In this document: positions 12,398 through 36,200 of the stretch, piece by piece
Position numbering within the stretch: the stretch's first letter is position 1
Layout: every line of letters starts with the position of its first letter
DNA from: Theristus sp. LFF4_11
Lineage: Eukaryota > Nematoda > Chromadorea > Monhysterida > Xyalidae
Length of the DNA stretch: 64,000 bases
Reading direction: 5' to 3'
Assembly: GCA_030248135.1 (NCBI GenBank)
Contig: JASANC010004681.1
Span: 124,001 to 188,000, forward strand
Position numbers and translations under genes: made by a program
The notes under the pieces: model-generated
Told to the model about the DNA's origin: nothing
The model's database searches: none
Seen by the model: the letters and a program-made list of their open reading frames with translations, nothing else

Positions 12398-13982
12398 GTG
12401 CGTGGAGACCGGACCAACACAAAGAACGTAATTCATATAATTTTCTAACATGCTGATTTCATTTCTGCATCTTTTATGGCTACCAATCAGTTTGTTCGCG
12501 AAATTTTTGAATTCGGTTCCCACATTGTGGTATTGTGGAAACTGGCTTACTGGTGTGTCTGCTTGCAGAAACATGTGGTTCACAAAATCCCGCTTTCTTG
12601 CCGATAAACAAGCTGCACATGTCTTCGTTCACATGGCGTGACTGGAGATAATTAGCGCAGGTGAAAAAATAATAGCTTGTTTGAAAGGAACTTTATGTTA
12701 GAGACAGGAACTGCTTAAGAACTGTAAAACTAGCAGAAGCCCAATTGTGATGCCAAAATTGACGAATCACGTTCCAGCAGAATTTCGGAACACTTTTTTG
12801 CTCCACCCGCTGCTCGTTCACCAGTCAGTTCGAAAGTGTTCCAAACCCACTCAATACACTCGACACAGAGAAACATGCGAATCGAAACTTTGCCGCCTGG
12901 ATTTATGAAAAGCACCACTTCCGGTCGCGACACGAAATTGTTGGCGTGATTCTCCTAAAAAGGGTGCCAGGTGAAAGTTGGCGCGTATTGACCATGACGA
13001 TAAATGGCAGGGCATTTTTCATGAGCGTCATGGCAAAGCTGACAAGATTCCGTTGTGCTTATAACTTTTTTGATTTGCGCTCCAGCAACATTTTCTTCTC
13101 ATGCGACCACACCACGACGACAGCAAATTATTAGCAACTTTTTATTCAAATCAACATACATCAACATCAACAACCTTGCACAATACAGTGGTTTTTACAA
13201 AAAAAGCAAAAATTTCCGATCTGGCAACACATTTATTCGCAGTCGAACGAACCCACAAATAATATGCGAGTACTGATAATTCTGAATTCAAATTTCCGCA
13301 CCGACCAAGCACACTGATTGGGTGCATCACACTTGTTCGACCAATTAGCAGTAAGAATTTTTTAAAAACTGCATCTGACCACTGAGCAGCAAGCAAAAGT
13401 GCGTTCGACGTTCGACTGCCTGCATATCACAGTACTACCATTACCCTAACAAATCAATAAACAAAACAAAATGCTCAAAATACCACAGTTCGAAAGCAAG
13501 CAAATGGAACAAAGTATGCTCAAGCAAAGTAATCCGTTATCTGTTCGACTGTAAGGAAATCAAAATCCACGCAAAAGCAATCCAAACTGAACGCGTTCTA
13601 AATAGCGGGACAAAGTTTGAAATGAAATCACGAAAAAAAGCAAATACAAAACAAAACGAACACCAGCGCATGTGATAAATTATACAAAAGTACACTGGGA
13701 ACCAATAAATTTTGAAACTAGACTTGTATGACCACTACAAACTGCCCGAAAAACATGGAAATCAAACAACAAACAGAGAACATACTGAACGAGTTTTGAA
13801 CCGGGCTGGAATCATTCATAAATGCGACACATTACGGTGAAATTGGTACAAAAAAACAAAAACAAAACAAAACAAAAAGGGCACAAAATGTTCAAAATTA
13901 CCGAATAAATAAACTTAAACAACACCATATATCACAAACTCTACAAAGTTTAATAAAAAACGAAAACGAAAACGAAAAAAGC
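12398..13982. other. spacer between two genes; one unassigned open frame
   Basis: A-rich spacer with no recognisable gene. The minus-strand frame 12730-12933 encodes about 67 residues (SRPEVVLFINPGGKVSIR and ECIEWVWNTFELTGE) whose pattern faintly recalls a DEP-type helix. I found no convincing exon boundaries or neighbouring exons, so I leave it unassigned. It could be the missing 5' part of the CFAP20DC-like gene, a decayed gene, or chance. Confidence 0.5.
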
Positions 13983-16950
13983 TCAGTTTCCGCAGCCGGG
14001 AACACTCGCGACGCATCGACGTGCGACCGGATCGAAGTCGGGCTCGGCCGGGTCGGCGCAGATGAACGTGAACGCCTGACAAAGTTGCGTTGCGTTTTGT
14101 TTTTGTTTGCGTAAAATTTTGAAAAAAAAACACCAAACCAAAATGGTCACTTTTTTCGTCAAGAATGCGACTGTCAGCGGAGGATGAGAAAAAAACAGGA
14201 CGTTGGGAGAGTGCCGTGTGTTGTACGTCGGAGCCCTGAGTATAGGTGCTCTCGCACCGACTGTTCATTGAGACTCAGGACTGGTCTTTCGCGGAGCGAC
14301 TTCGAAGGGTTTACCTCCCCAACTTACGCGGTAAGTTCAGTTTCCCGCCGTAAAAGCGAACACACGGCAAACGTGACCGCAAATCACCAACCCTGAACTG
14401 AGCGCAGATGATGGCGAGCTGGCATTCGCGCGGATGCGGGTAGACGCCGTCCTTCTGAACGATCTGACAGAATTGCTCGCCAAGGCCTGTGGAAACAGAG
14501 CACAGGGGGGAGAGAATTTAATTTTAAATAAAATAAGTTATTTCTGAACATTTCTCCTTTTTGAAAAGAGCAAAAAACCTAAAAACAAACCATTCGTTTG
14601 AAAAAGAGTAGAAAAACTAAAAAAGCCGCACTCAAGTCCGGATCGGGTGCGCACTCGGCCACCTCGAACGCGTTGCGACACGTCGGCGGCTCGAGTGTCG
14701 TGTCGAAGTACTGCAGCGGCGGACAGACGAACGCGCTGACGAAACCGGCCTGACAGCGGTAGTAGACGCCGCAGTCCATGGCGCTCCGGTAGTGGCCGTC
14801 GTCGCGGCCGGCGCACGAGAACGGATCTATGCGAGCAGCAGCACAAAATGGTGACGCGTGTTTGTTTCTTCCGGTGTGACGTTTGGCACGTGACAGCCTG
14901 TGCAGTCCGCTCTAGTTAGAAATATCGCAGGGCAGGCGGGCGTACACCATTAGCTGCGGCAGCCAACCGCCAGTTCTTGTCTCCCGCGCGGCAGATAACC
15001 ACCAATGGTTACCTGACGCGCGGGAGCTAGCCGTTCGTGACACTGGCAGTTTTCAATGAGGTTTCAGTGAGGTTTTTTCCCGGTAACGCAGAACACGAAT
15101 GGTGAAGAGACCCACGGTTGAAATGGAAAAAGAGACAACAGAAATTCAGCGCTGAATCTGATGCGTTCGTTACCATTTCGTTCGACTAAAACACTTCAGC
15201 AAAACTTATCCGGTCAGAAAATAGACCTAACTACAGTCGGAACTAAATCATAAGCAATCGCTTCAGCTGATTGGCTGGTGGTCACGTGCATGCATGCTTT
15301 CTGTGCAGGACAGACTCCGCTTCAACATCAGTACTTGCACAGAAAGCCTGCATCATGTGATCAACAGCCAATCAGCCGATTGCCAATAATTTAGAGTTCG
15401 ACTGTAGTTTGTGTCATCGACCTGAACGCATTACCACTCGTTGAAGAGAAGAAAAACATCGATAAACCAGCAGGCAAACACCTGCACCACTCACACCAAC
15501 GCTCCATAAAAAGCGGTGATTTCAGTATATTTGATTTAAAAAGCTACTTTTCCCCGCCGCCTGGCTGGACAAATCTTGCGATATCATGAAAAATCGCCTT
15601 TTATCTTTCAAACTGCACCAAACTCCGCCCAACCAGCGACGTGTCCACGGCCGCACGCTCCGAAGACGCCGTCCGCATGTTCGCAGCGATTGGTGGCCTC
15701 ATTGAACACGGTGCCCGGCTCGCAGTTCAACGAATAATAGAGGTCGTCCGTGCAGAACGTGAACTTGCTGCAGACACCGTCGACGTCCGGGTAGAAGCCG
15801 GCTGGCTGGCCTGGAAATGGCTTGTTTGCGAATGGCTCGCTTCTGAGTGACAAAAACGTTTGAATGGTTTGGTGATGCTAAAGCGAGTATCTGAACAAGC
15901 TGAAGTTCTCCGTACTAGACTAAGCACCGCACAATTGATATGCAGTGCAGACTTCGGGTTGTAACTGGGCCGGTTGAATCCTACCACAACCTTGAGGAGG
16001 TTCGTTTGTAGAATCACAATTGCAAGCTGACTTGACCAGCCGCTGTCACGAAATCTCCCGACTGAAAAACGAGAGAAACCCCGCGAGAAATGCCTGACAA
16101 TTTTGCGCAAAAACCCAGAAAACGCCACACCAAAGCACGGGTTCTCGGCATTGGCGTGCATGCCGAGCATTCTGGTCTCGTGACGACACCCGGGCACGCT
16201 CGCCGGCGAGACGCACGCGTCGATCTCGGGGTTGTAACGGAGCGACGGTGAGCCGCACGGGAACTGCACGCAAGTGAGCTTTCAAGGTGGTCCGACCAGA
16301 GAAACGGTTTGGTTTGGTTTGGTTGTTGTGGAAAAACGAACATTGTCTGCGTTTCCATGCGTGTGCAGTTCACGGTTCAGTCCGTTTGTTCATTCAGTTT
16401 TTTAGTATACAGTTCATTTTTGGATAATATATGCAACACGACGTGATGACCAACCAATCAGCGCTGAAAACTGCTCATGACCAACCAACCAATCAGCGTT
16501 GAGAGTTGCAATGACAAACCAATCAGCTAGTTGCATGTGTTAGCGAGATAGACTGTAAAATGCTGCACAGTGACAAACAAACACACAACATCAGCAAAGC
16601 AATGACGCTGTCAGGGACTCAGGCTCACTGGCGTCGTGTGCCTGTGCGTTTGTTTGTGACCCCCGACTGGCGAACCGTAAACTTTCAACGAGAGCTTGCT
16701 TTTGCATCTCACGCACCCACAAACGCAAGTCCGCGCAATCAGCTCAGCGCACAGCAAAAACCAACAACAAGCAGAAAATCCGTGAAAAAAACATCAGGAA
16801 AAGACTGTGAAGCTGGAATGTTGAATGTTTCGCACCGGAAAGGCACGCCCGTGCGCACACTGCCAGAAGTAGGCCTCGCAGTCGCCGGCGGCGTGGCTGC
16901 CCTCCCTGCGCGACGTGCAGTCGAACTCGGGCAACTCGGAGGACTCGGAG
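13983..16950 (-). CDS. peritrophin-like secreted protein with four CBM14 (chitin-binding type 2) modules; 5' end not found
   Basis: Six exons join in phase: about 16836-16950, 16185-16263, 15649-15810, 14632-14826, 14392-14486 and 13983-14075 (stop 13983-13985). Module 1 (first two exons) has six cysteines (DCEAYFWQC ... FPCGSPSLRYNPEIDAC ... PGC). Module 2 (QPAGFYPDVDGVCSKFTFC) shows five. Module 3 (MDCGVYYRCQAGF) and module 4 (DGVYPHPRECQLAIIC, ending VPGCGN) have six each. CBM14 domains bind chitin in peritrophic matrix, cuticle or eggshell of invertebrates; the location here is inferred. No signal peptide was found, so at least one 5' exon is missing. Module 2 appears to lack its first cysteine unless a small exon between 15811 and 16184 was missed. 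Introns sit inside modules 1 and 4 and between the others. Confidence 0.85.
15232..15406. mobile_element. palindromic MITE with TIR ACAGTCGAACTCTAAATTAT, copy 1
   Basis: A 175-bp foldback element with TA at each end. The arms read AATCAGCTGATTGGTTGGTG-like sequence and GTGCATGCATGCTTTCTGTG, and the complement follows after a short loop containing CAGACTCCGC. It lies in an intron of the chitin-binding gene. The family recurs at 22110, 24982, 25375, 27025, 31800 and 63085 in this window. Confidence 0.88.
16425..16558 (-). mobile_element. MITE with repeated GCTGATTGGTTGGTCATG units, copy 1
   Basis: Reverse-oriented copy of a roughly 140-bp element whose ends are ACAGTCTATCTCGCTAA and TTCCAGATGGACTGT. 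Three imperfect internal units of GACCAACCAATCAGC are visible. Left-end sequence here is GGATAATATATGCAACA; the right end AGCGAGATAGACTGT is intact. Other copies: 52522-52895 (interrupted) and 55071-55214. Confidence 0.8.
16568..16665. repeat. palindromic repeat ending GTGACAAACAAACACAC
   Basis: Foldback repeat of about 100 bp: GTGACAAACAAACACAC on the left and GTGCGTTTGTTTGTGAC on the right. Related palindromes with the same arms occur near 7665-7735, 10013-10100, 31255-31385, 49765-49850 and 52905-52990. Short and non-coding; likely another MITE family. Confidence 0.7.
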
Positions 16951-17947
16951 GACGCATGCGGATGCGCGTGCGACGCTCAAAAATGATACGGCACTTTCTG
17001 ATTTGCTGCACTCGCACGAGTATTTTTTCCGTTGGTTCAAAAGCGAAAATCATTCATTCAACACTCCAGATTCCTTCCAGAGTGCAGCAGATGAACCAAC
17101 GAATCGGAAAATGGGGGAACACCAAAGCTTCTTGAATGAAAAATGATGAACTGGAACTAACAGTAAAACGAACGATTCGGATTGATTGATTGATTGTTGT
17201 ACTTTTGTTGAATTTGGCTATTTCAATGATTTGTCCAGCATGTCAGATTCAATTTTTCAGCTTTTGACAGCAATAATGGAATGCAAGGCATGCAGAAAGA
17301 AAATCTTACCACAGAACAGTAAAACTAAAAGCCAAAGCATTTTTGTCGATTTGAATTTGATTCGTCGCTTTTTGTGACGATAATACGGGAATACTTGAAA
17401 TCTCTTCTGAACTATGGACTTGGATAATGCGCCTTTAGACGATTCGCTTATATACACAGTGCTACCGTAAATCAATTAAATGTGAAAACTAGTTTAGCTT
17501 TTGGGCACTCAATGAGAATTGAGAACCGCCAGTGTTTCAAGTACAATGAGTATAATAGTAGTTTAGCATTTCATATTTTTAGCTTTGGTGAACGTCAAAT
17601 TTGAAAAAAACGCCTCGATTATATTTTTAAGCTGAAGCATCAGCTGATTTATAACATCAGAAAGTGGTTTTTGTCATTTTTATTACACAGTAATATTTAT
17701 TGTTCGTAAAATGTGGCAAACATGACATAAATTGGAAGACATAAACATTTAAACAGAATTTAAAATTTTTTAAGATACCACTCCATCCAAATGACGTTAT
17801 TCACAGGATGCAACAAATCACATCAAAAATTTGTCAAAGTAAGCTTGTTTCAATATTCCAATCAGATTCAATCAATAGCAATGCAAAAGTTTCAAAACCA
17901 AAACCAAACATATTTCAGAAAATCACAGTCGAGCAACCTAAAAACCA

Positions 17948-28698
<10,751 letters not shown>

Positions 28699-30803
28699 TT
28701 TTCAGTCGGCAATTTTGGTTTTCAAAACGTTTTTAGTGAATAAATCTGAAATGAATGATGTTGCAGTTTTCCCTAGCACGCTGATTGGCTGTCTGCTATA
28801 TCACCAGGCAACTATCCATTGCATGATTTTGAAAAAATTGAATGAAAAGAAAACACAACAGCGCGAAGCAAAACGTAACGTTACAAGCTGAATAAAGCAC
28901 GATGAGAGAAAAAAATGCACCAGACAAACAACAAAAAACGGTAATGTTGATTCAGCTATCGTGGTTTTTTTTGCAACAAGCCAGAGTTTTTATGTTTTAT
29001 GCTTGCAGAAAAACTAACAGAAAAGAAAAAAGCTGTCAATGCCTCCTGTGAATCATTACTGTTTTTATCGAATAACATACACATACGCGGTTGTTACACA
29101 CAGAAAGTTTCGTAAATAAAAAAAGTTGAATTCTGTGCTCATTGACGTCAATAGAAAACGATGACTAGTTTGTGTGCCTTTCAGTTTTTGAAAACGTCAC
29201 GGAGTTTTGAAAACGCAGAAAATTCATGCATCATTTTTTTCACAAGCACCATCATGACATGCAGACCAGGTAGTGTTTCACACGATAAATTCTGACACCA
29301 CCAATTTTTAAAATTTATTTGTTTTACTTTTGTGACACCTTGCTTGGTATGATAAACTGGTTTTCTACAATAAAAAATGACTGTCCTGATGAAACGATAC
29401 CGATGAAACGTTGCATTTCTCATAAACTAACAACTATTTTGTCGGTTGGCAGCTGATTGGTCCAACCCAGTGTCATACGGCCAATCAGTGCATTAGATTC
29501 CCAGCACCCAAAATTCTACAGTATGAAACGTTTGTTCCACAGCAGGCGGTGGTCAACATCACATGCTAGGATACAAATAAATGTAACGCATGACACAGCA
29601 CAAAAACTGGATAATCAGAATAGAGATACTCCACACTGAATGTACATTGAAAACATTATAAAATCAGTTCAACCGAAAGCAGCCATATGAGTTTTTCCTT
29701 TATTTTCATTTTGTATTGCAGTCATATTCTATCAATCGATATTGGTATAAATTTAAACATTGGCCGAAATTAGACAAGTATCGTAATTCAATTTCACTTT
29801 TTATCGAGAAAACTCACCAATCACTGAGTTTGTTTTCACTGGTTCGACACGGAGCACTCTTAAGAAAAGAACAAGACAGCAATCTCACCGGGTTTCAAAA
29901 AAACGGATTTTCCAAACGCGTAACTTCCTGAATTGGTGATCAAATACCTACAAGACGACACGGAAAGCTAAAATATATTTTTCCCCGAAATATCTAGGAA
30001 TGGACTTTTTAACTTGAGGACTGACTGCGAGAAAATGAAGCCAACACTAAACAAAAAACTCAACATTTTGGATTGCCATCATACACATTTGAGCGACATT
30101 TTTCGGGATGAAGCAACATTATTTGGCTATTGAATGCACACGTTCTTGGTAATTTGGTAATGTACCTACCACACGTTCAACGAATAAATTAGGTACATTG
30201 ACAGAGGTACACACGCAAAATAAAACAATTTGCGAAAAGACGTTTTATGCTGGCCTTAAAAACATATTCGGCTCGGCTTGAGTTCAGGGTGACCATAATT
30301 TAGTTGGAAAAAGAAATCAAACCAAATCGCCAAACTATTTTATGAATTTGACAAAAAAGCTCTACTTGCTAACGGAGAATAAGAAGCACCATTGTGAACA
30401 ATCACATGAAACCCGATTACTCAATGGGTGGTACTAAACAGTGTTCTGGTCTCCCAGAACAAAACAGTCGAAATCAAATGTTCTTGCAACTAGCGAATTA
30501 TTGTAAACTGCTGCAGACAGAGTGTTCTCGAAACCACGCAGCAGGTTGATGCTAGAATGATGTAACGATGTCACATGTAAGGGGCTACAAAATAACATTT
30601 GACATCATTTCGGCATCAGACCAGCCAGCATTGGCTTTTCAATCGTGATAACGATCCGCTTGAATGAGTTTGAAAATGATCCGCTGTGCGGCTTCCGCGG
30701 TGCAACAGTGAACACTGTGTACTAATAATGATCGTTAATTTCCAATAATAATCCACTTCCAAGTATGCCCGGATCAATCAAACACTGCTGTTTTCTGTTG
30801 CGT
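28699..30803. other. intergenic spacer between copine 5' end and HSD17B10 3' end
   Basis: About 2.1 kb, A/T-rich. It should contain the copine promoter and 5' UTR near 28700-28900 and the HSD17B10 3' UTR near 30600-30800. No additional coding exon, RNA gene or clear transposon end was recognised. Confidence 0.6.
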
Positions 30804-33176
30804 TCATGGCGGCATTCGCAGTCCACCGTCGATGCGGATCACCTCGCCGTTGACGTACGGATTCTCGACGACCCACTGGACGCAGTGCGCGTACTCGTCC
30901 GGGTGGCCTAGACGTTTCGGCGACACGACCATGCCGCCGAGGAATTTTCGAACTTTGTCCGGTAAGTTGCCGAGCAGTGCCGTGTCATAGACGCCTGTTG
31001 TTAAAACGAAATTACTGTGACACCTGCTTCGGAAGTTGCGCACCTTATGGATCTTTGTTTGTTGTTGTTTGGGGATTTTACGTGATGTTTTTAGCCAGGG
31101 TTTACCCATAAAAGCGTAGAGAACGCCGTCGAGCAGGGCGCGCGCCCATCGAGTTTTCTCTGTCATCAAGTGCCTATACACCAGTCAGCGGGGCTCGATC
31201 CCGCGACGCACAAGTCTAACGCGCTACCATCAGGCCAGAAGCGGCGACAAAAATGTGTGTTTTTTGATGCGTGTGTGTGGCACAAAAATATACAGGTAAA
31301 GTCCTCTTCTGAAAACATTACACTCTGCTTTATAACACTGAAATGTGCCGCAATCGCCAACAAACACACACGCGCACACATACCGTAAAGTCTTGCATAC
31401 AAGGTCTCCTTATATAATTTTGAAAATCAAAAATCTCTGAAAAAAAGTGGAATTTTGTGTGACAACCTTATCTGTGGCAGAAGGTTTTATAAAGCGAAGT
31501 TTTAGGAAATCCGGGCCTTATAAATCCGGGTGGGATTTCAACGCAGTCAATGTTTTGAATTTTTCAGTTTCCCGCCGTGTGACATTCCGCCCACTTTTGG
31601 GTGGGGGTCTTATAAGTGGTAGGAACCTTATATGCAAGACTTTACGGTATTACGTACGGCAGCAAGCGCGTGCCAGCGTAGGAGCGCCAGCCTGTGCGTT
31701 TTGTTCATGCAAGCAAGGATGCATGCAAGTCTGGGAGCATGCAAGGAACATGACTATGTTATAAACAGACTGCACTGAGTTTATTGACTGATCTTCACGA
31801 CGGCCGAACTCTGTGGGGAATTAGCTGATTAGTTGGTGATCACGTGCGTGATACATGCTGTCTGTGCAATTCTGCGCAGAAAGCAAGCATACACTACGTG
31901 ATCACGAACCAATAAGCTGAGTGCCTATAATTTAGAGTATCGAAATCGATGGATTATAAAAACAAGTCCAGAAGGGATCATTTTGTGATCATTTTTTAAT
32001 ATATCATAAATTATTAGTGTCTTGCGTGGCAACATTATATGCGTGTTTCCAGCGTTTTAAAAATGCTTGTTGTGGATATAATTTCTATGACTAAAAGTAA
32101 AGTCATCAATTGACACTCCGAAGCACAATTTTTTAAAATTTATCAATATGTCTACTGAGTCTGCACTGCATTATAATAATTACTTTTCAAGGTTTGAAGC
32201 CCACACAGGACACAAGCCGTTACAGAATACACTTTTCCATTGTGCTTCCAGTAATTGGCATTAACGCACTAGCTAACTTGCTTTGAACACCAGAACTGAA
32301 CGTTATCGCCACCCCCATGAAAAAGCCATATGCTAGTTACTGCAAAACATGCTGAACTTTTGTTAGCTCAAGATATTTGATTGTCCAGAGTAAATCTTAA
32401 CGTTGCGACCACGTATTTTACGTACCGGTTTTGTGATTGGCTTCGGTTTTGAACTAGCAAAAAATCTGTCATCACTACGTCATAAGCAAAAGATGAGGTG
32501 AATCGGAAACACACTGAATTGTATGCATGCTTCAAAAAACTTCAAACTCTATTCAATATGCGTGACATCATTAATGGTGTTTGATAACAAGACTGACCAC
32601 CGACACGCACTTGATAATTAAAATTAACCTCCCGCCAAAGTCACTAATTATTAATTAAGTTGCGTCAGCAGCATGTCGTGCAAGGCAAACACCGGATAGT
32701 ATCTGCCCGTTTTCTGCGCAACGTTGTCCACACCGCACGTCAATTTCACGTTTCTAGGAGTACTACAACCGTAAATGCTCGACTTTTCTGGCATCTCCGT
32801 TCTGATTAGGTAAAGCACTACTGATGCCGGACATAAAAATAATCCCCCGTCGTCAATTTTTCTCAGGCAAATCGACTTTACTTTAAAAACTTTTTTTTAA
32901 ATTAGAAAACTCAGTGAGCTTATACTTTCAAGTGTGAAATAGAACAGCAAAGGGCAATTCAACATAAACAGCTGAAACACCAACTCTGCCGTGTCAAACG
33001 AACAAAACGACGACCAAAGAGTTTACGGTACTCATTAAGTTACTTGTGGGATTTGCATTTGATTGAATCTCACAATGACCGAATTCTATTCGCGTTCATT
33101 GCGCTCCACGTAAATTAAGTTTTAGAGGTATTCAATCGTAATTATTCAAACAGAGTGGGTTTTCCGAGAGACCACC

Positions 33177-33209
<33 letters not shown>

Positions 33210-36200
33210 ACGACAACAACAACAACTGCTGCTGACAAAGAACATCAGATTCCATCAAATGCAACCAAGGAGACCAGATTTGATCACAGTCGTTATCGTG
33301 CTTCAGGAAACCGAAACTCAAGAATTGCGAACTTATTCCAAAGCTGCTTAGTTGCGAACCGTGTGTTACCTGAAAGTATACATATATGTACATACTTAGG
33401 TGATACACGTTACCGAACGCTAGGAGTTTTCAAGAGCTTAGGTCCTAGGAGCTTGAAATTAAGTCTTCTTATGTGTTGGAATTAACGTTTTATGCGGTTG
33501 GACGTGGGAACTATCTTTTTTCTACAAGCTGTTCATTATTTGTTTCTCAGAAAACGTCAGTAATAAGCGCCATTAACTAAAATCAATGATGAACACTGCA
33601 ACGCTTCGAATCGCTCTCGCAACGGTACTACTGCTTGTGACCGCAGATGCGGCGTTAGGTATTCATTTTCAAATTATTGCTGCTGCTGCTGTTTGTTGTT
33701 GTTGTTGGGGATTTTTGGTGATGTGTTTGTTTAGCCACAGCTAAAATTGTGCCCTTCAAAAATTAATTGTTTTAATATACCTAGTGACACTTCTGAAATG
33801 AGATGTAAAAACCTAGCCGAAAAATAGTTCAAAAGTCATTTTTTCAATTCTGACTGCAGAGATACTGCTGAAAATCTGCTTTTATTTTAACCCGAGCACA
33901 AACTGGTCACATTTCAGTTTTCCGCAACAGCCCCCGTTTGGACGTGAACAATTTGCCAGAGTACATCGAAACACCGGAAGGCCTCGTCGCCCGTAAGGAC
34001 CTGTTGCAAATGTGGAAGAACTTGGAAGAAAAGCTGTGGAAGCCGCATTTCTACGGATGAGATGGACACTTACCGATACACTATATACCAGTTGTTTGAT
34101 TGTTGATTCTGTTTTTTTAAAGTTCACACCAACCTCAAGGCTCAAACGCAAAGGCTCTCAAGTGCTGTTAGGGTATACAAGAAAACGCGGACCAAGCAGT
34201 TCCCGTAATTGAAATAAATGCATCACGTTAAAATGTGTCGGTGAAATACACCCCGTGGGAAATCTTTTGAGATTTTTTTATCGGGCAGGCTGAAAAACCC
34301 AACATATTACAAGATATCATCACTTGTTAAGAGTCGTTAAGTTGACATGACGACTAGAAAAACATATGTTCTTCGAGAAACTTCAAAAGAATGCGGTCAT
34401 GAACAATTGTCCCCGAACGCAACACTGATGCTAGAATCGACAGTTAGTTATTACGTGAAACACATGTCCCGCCAATCTTTGTCGTTGATTAAGTCATGCT
34501 ATGTCGACGGTTTATTGTTCATTCGTTTCACGTTTTTGTAGAGAGTACCACACAATTTTTTTTGATCGAACCTTAATAATTGACCTCGGCACACGAACAA
34601 TGATTCTATAATGACTTAGAGTTGACCTTTTGGACATAAAAATTTTTCTTGAAAAATTATGACTGACTCAAGACTGTCAATGGCTACTCTGAGCGTATGT
34701 AGCCATGTTTAAGACATCTTTATCATGTTTTATTGGATGTTTACCAACAAAACAAGCCATACAACCACACCACACACACCATACAATCCAACAGTTCCTT
34801 ATTAATTATTCAAAGCAAACCGCAATTTATCAAATTCATTACTTTGGATGACGACATCAACCGAGGGATATTAAAGACAGCATCGGCCTCTATCACCAGA
34901 AAAAACGTTATTCAGACTTTCGGTCCAGAAAATTTACTACAAATTTCGAGAGAGCATCAATCTACGGTTAGAAAATATGGCGAAATACTTCTCAAAGTGT
35001 ACGTTGGTTTCGCTGTTCGCATTATTGGCAATCTGGTTCGCCGTTAACGGTTAGAAACGTTTTTTATATCGATTCATCAATAATTTCGTCAAGTACATGG
35101 AACGCTTCACTTGAATTTAATCCCATCAATCTGACATCGGATGCGTTTTTCCTGTGCAAACACGGACGGGTGCAAGTGATGCTGAAAAGTACTGTAGTTA
35201 AACAATTTAGTAGATAATTGTGCTCACACTCACACCATATGATTTTTAAAACGACGTTCATCTCATGCTTACCAAAAAAACAGTACACTGAATACCACTT
35301 TATGCCACGAACATGACAAAACGGCGTTTCATCATGCCCATGACATATCCGCCGTGTTGCACACCGGCCTCCTGGTAGCGGAGCGGAACAAGCCAAAGTT
35401 TTTTGTCATTTCTTCAACAACATCTTACTCTCGAAACCACTACTTTCAAATAACCTGCTGTACATCAAAGCGAACAAGCGTTCGATTTCAGCGTCCGAAA
35501 GGGTGCAAAACAGCTACGAAATCGCACCAACATATCCGGAGGTGAAGCGCTCATGGGCAACGCAGAACAAGATTGACTGGGCGAACAACGAACACGTGCA
35601 ACGAGCCTGGCAAAGGATACAGAGGCAGATGAACCCGAAGTTCTACGGATGAAAATCTCATGTTTTGCGTTTAAAATTTTTTTTAAACTCAATGTTTAGA
35701 AAAATACTGAAAAATAACAACTATGAATTGTATTCGCCAGCATGACTGATATGACTTTTTTCGTGTAGCTCCCCGTCCCGTTGCGTGATTGACTAAAAAG
35801 CCGACAAATTAAGCGGCATTCATGAAGCAGTATTGTGCACTAAAATATGGTGCACTTATGTTTTATATACAACTTGGTGCCCTAGCCATTTGCGTAAACT
35901 AGCACACAGCATTCAAGACATTTGTGGAGCAGCTGTTTTCAAACGATAGCTCATTATTTATCATTACAGAACAAACTCTCGAAAACTTTAAAGTGGCATT
36001 CATGAAGCAGTATTTAGTGACCATGGAGCTATGTTTTGACATAGCTGCGCGTCACTAAATACTGCTTCATTGAATGCCGCTTGAAACAACTACTTTCAGA
36101 CTCTTCATGTACCATCGCTGAATTGAACAGTACTGCTTTCACTTAAACCAGCTCAAATCCACTAAGAGTGTATTCTGTTAGTTGATGTTTTTCTTTCATT

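Noticed and set aside
12730..12933. DEP-domain-like exon
   Set aside because: Only a vague pattern match; no exon boundaries or flanking domain exons could be found, so reported only as an unassigned frame.
33586..34060. Assigning the nested peptide genes to neuropeptide F/Y
   Set aside because: The amidated end is PHFY/PKFY rather than RPRF/RPRY and the diagnostic intron position before the last residue is absent; the resemblance is too weak.
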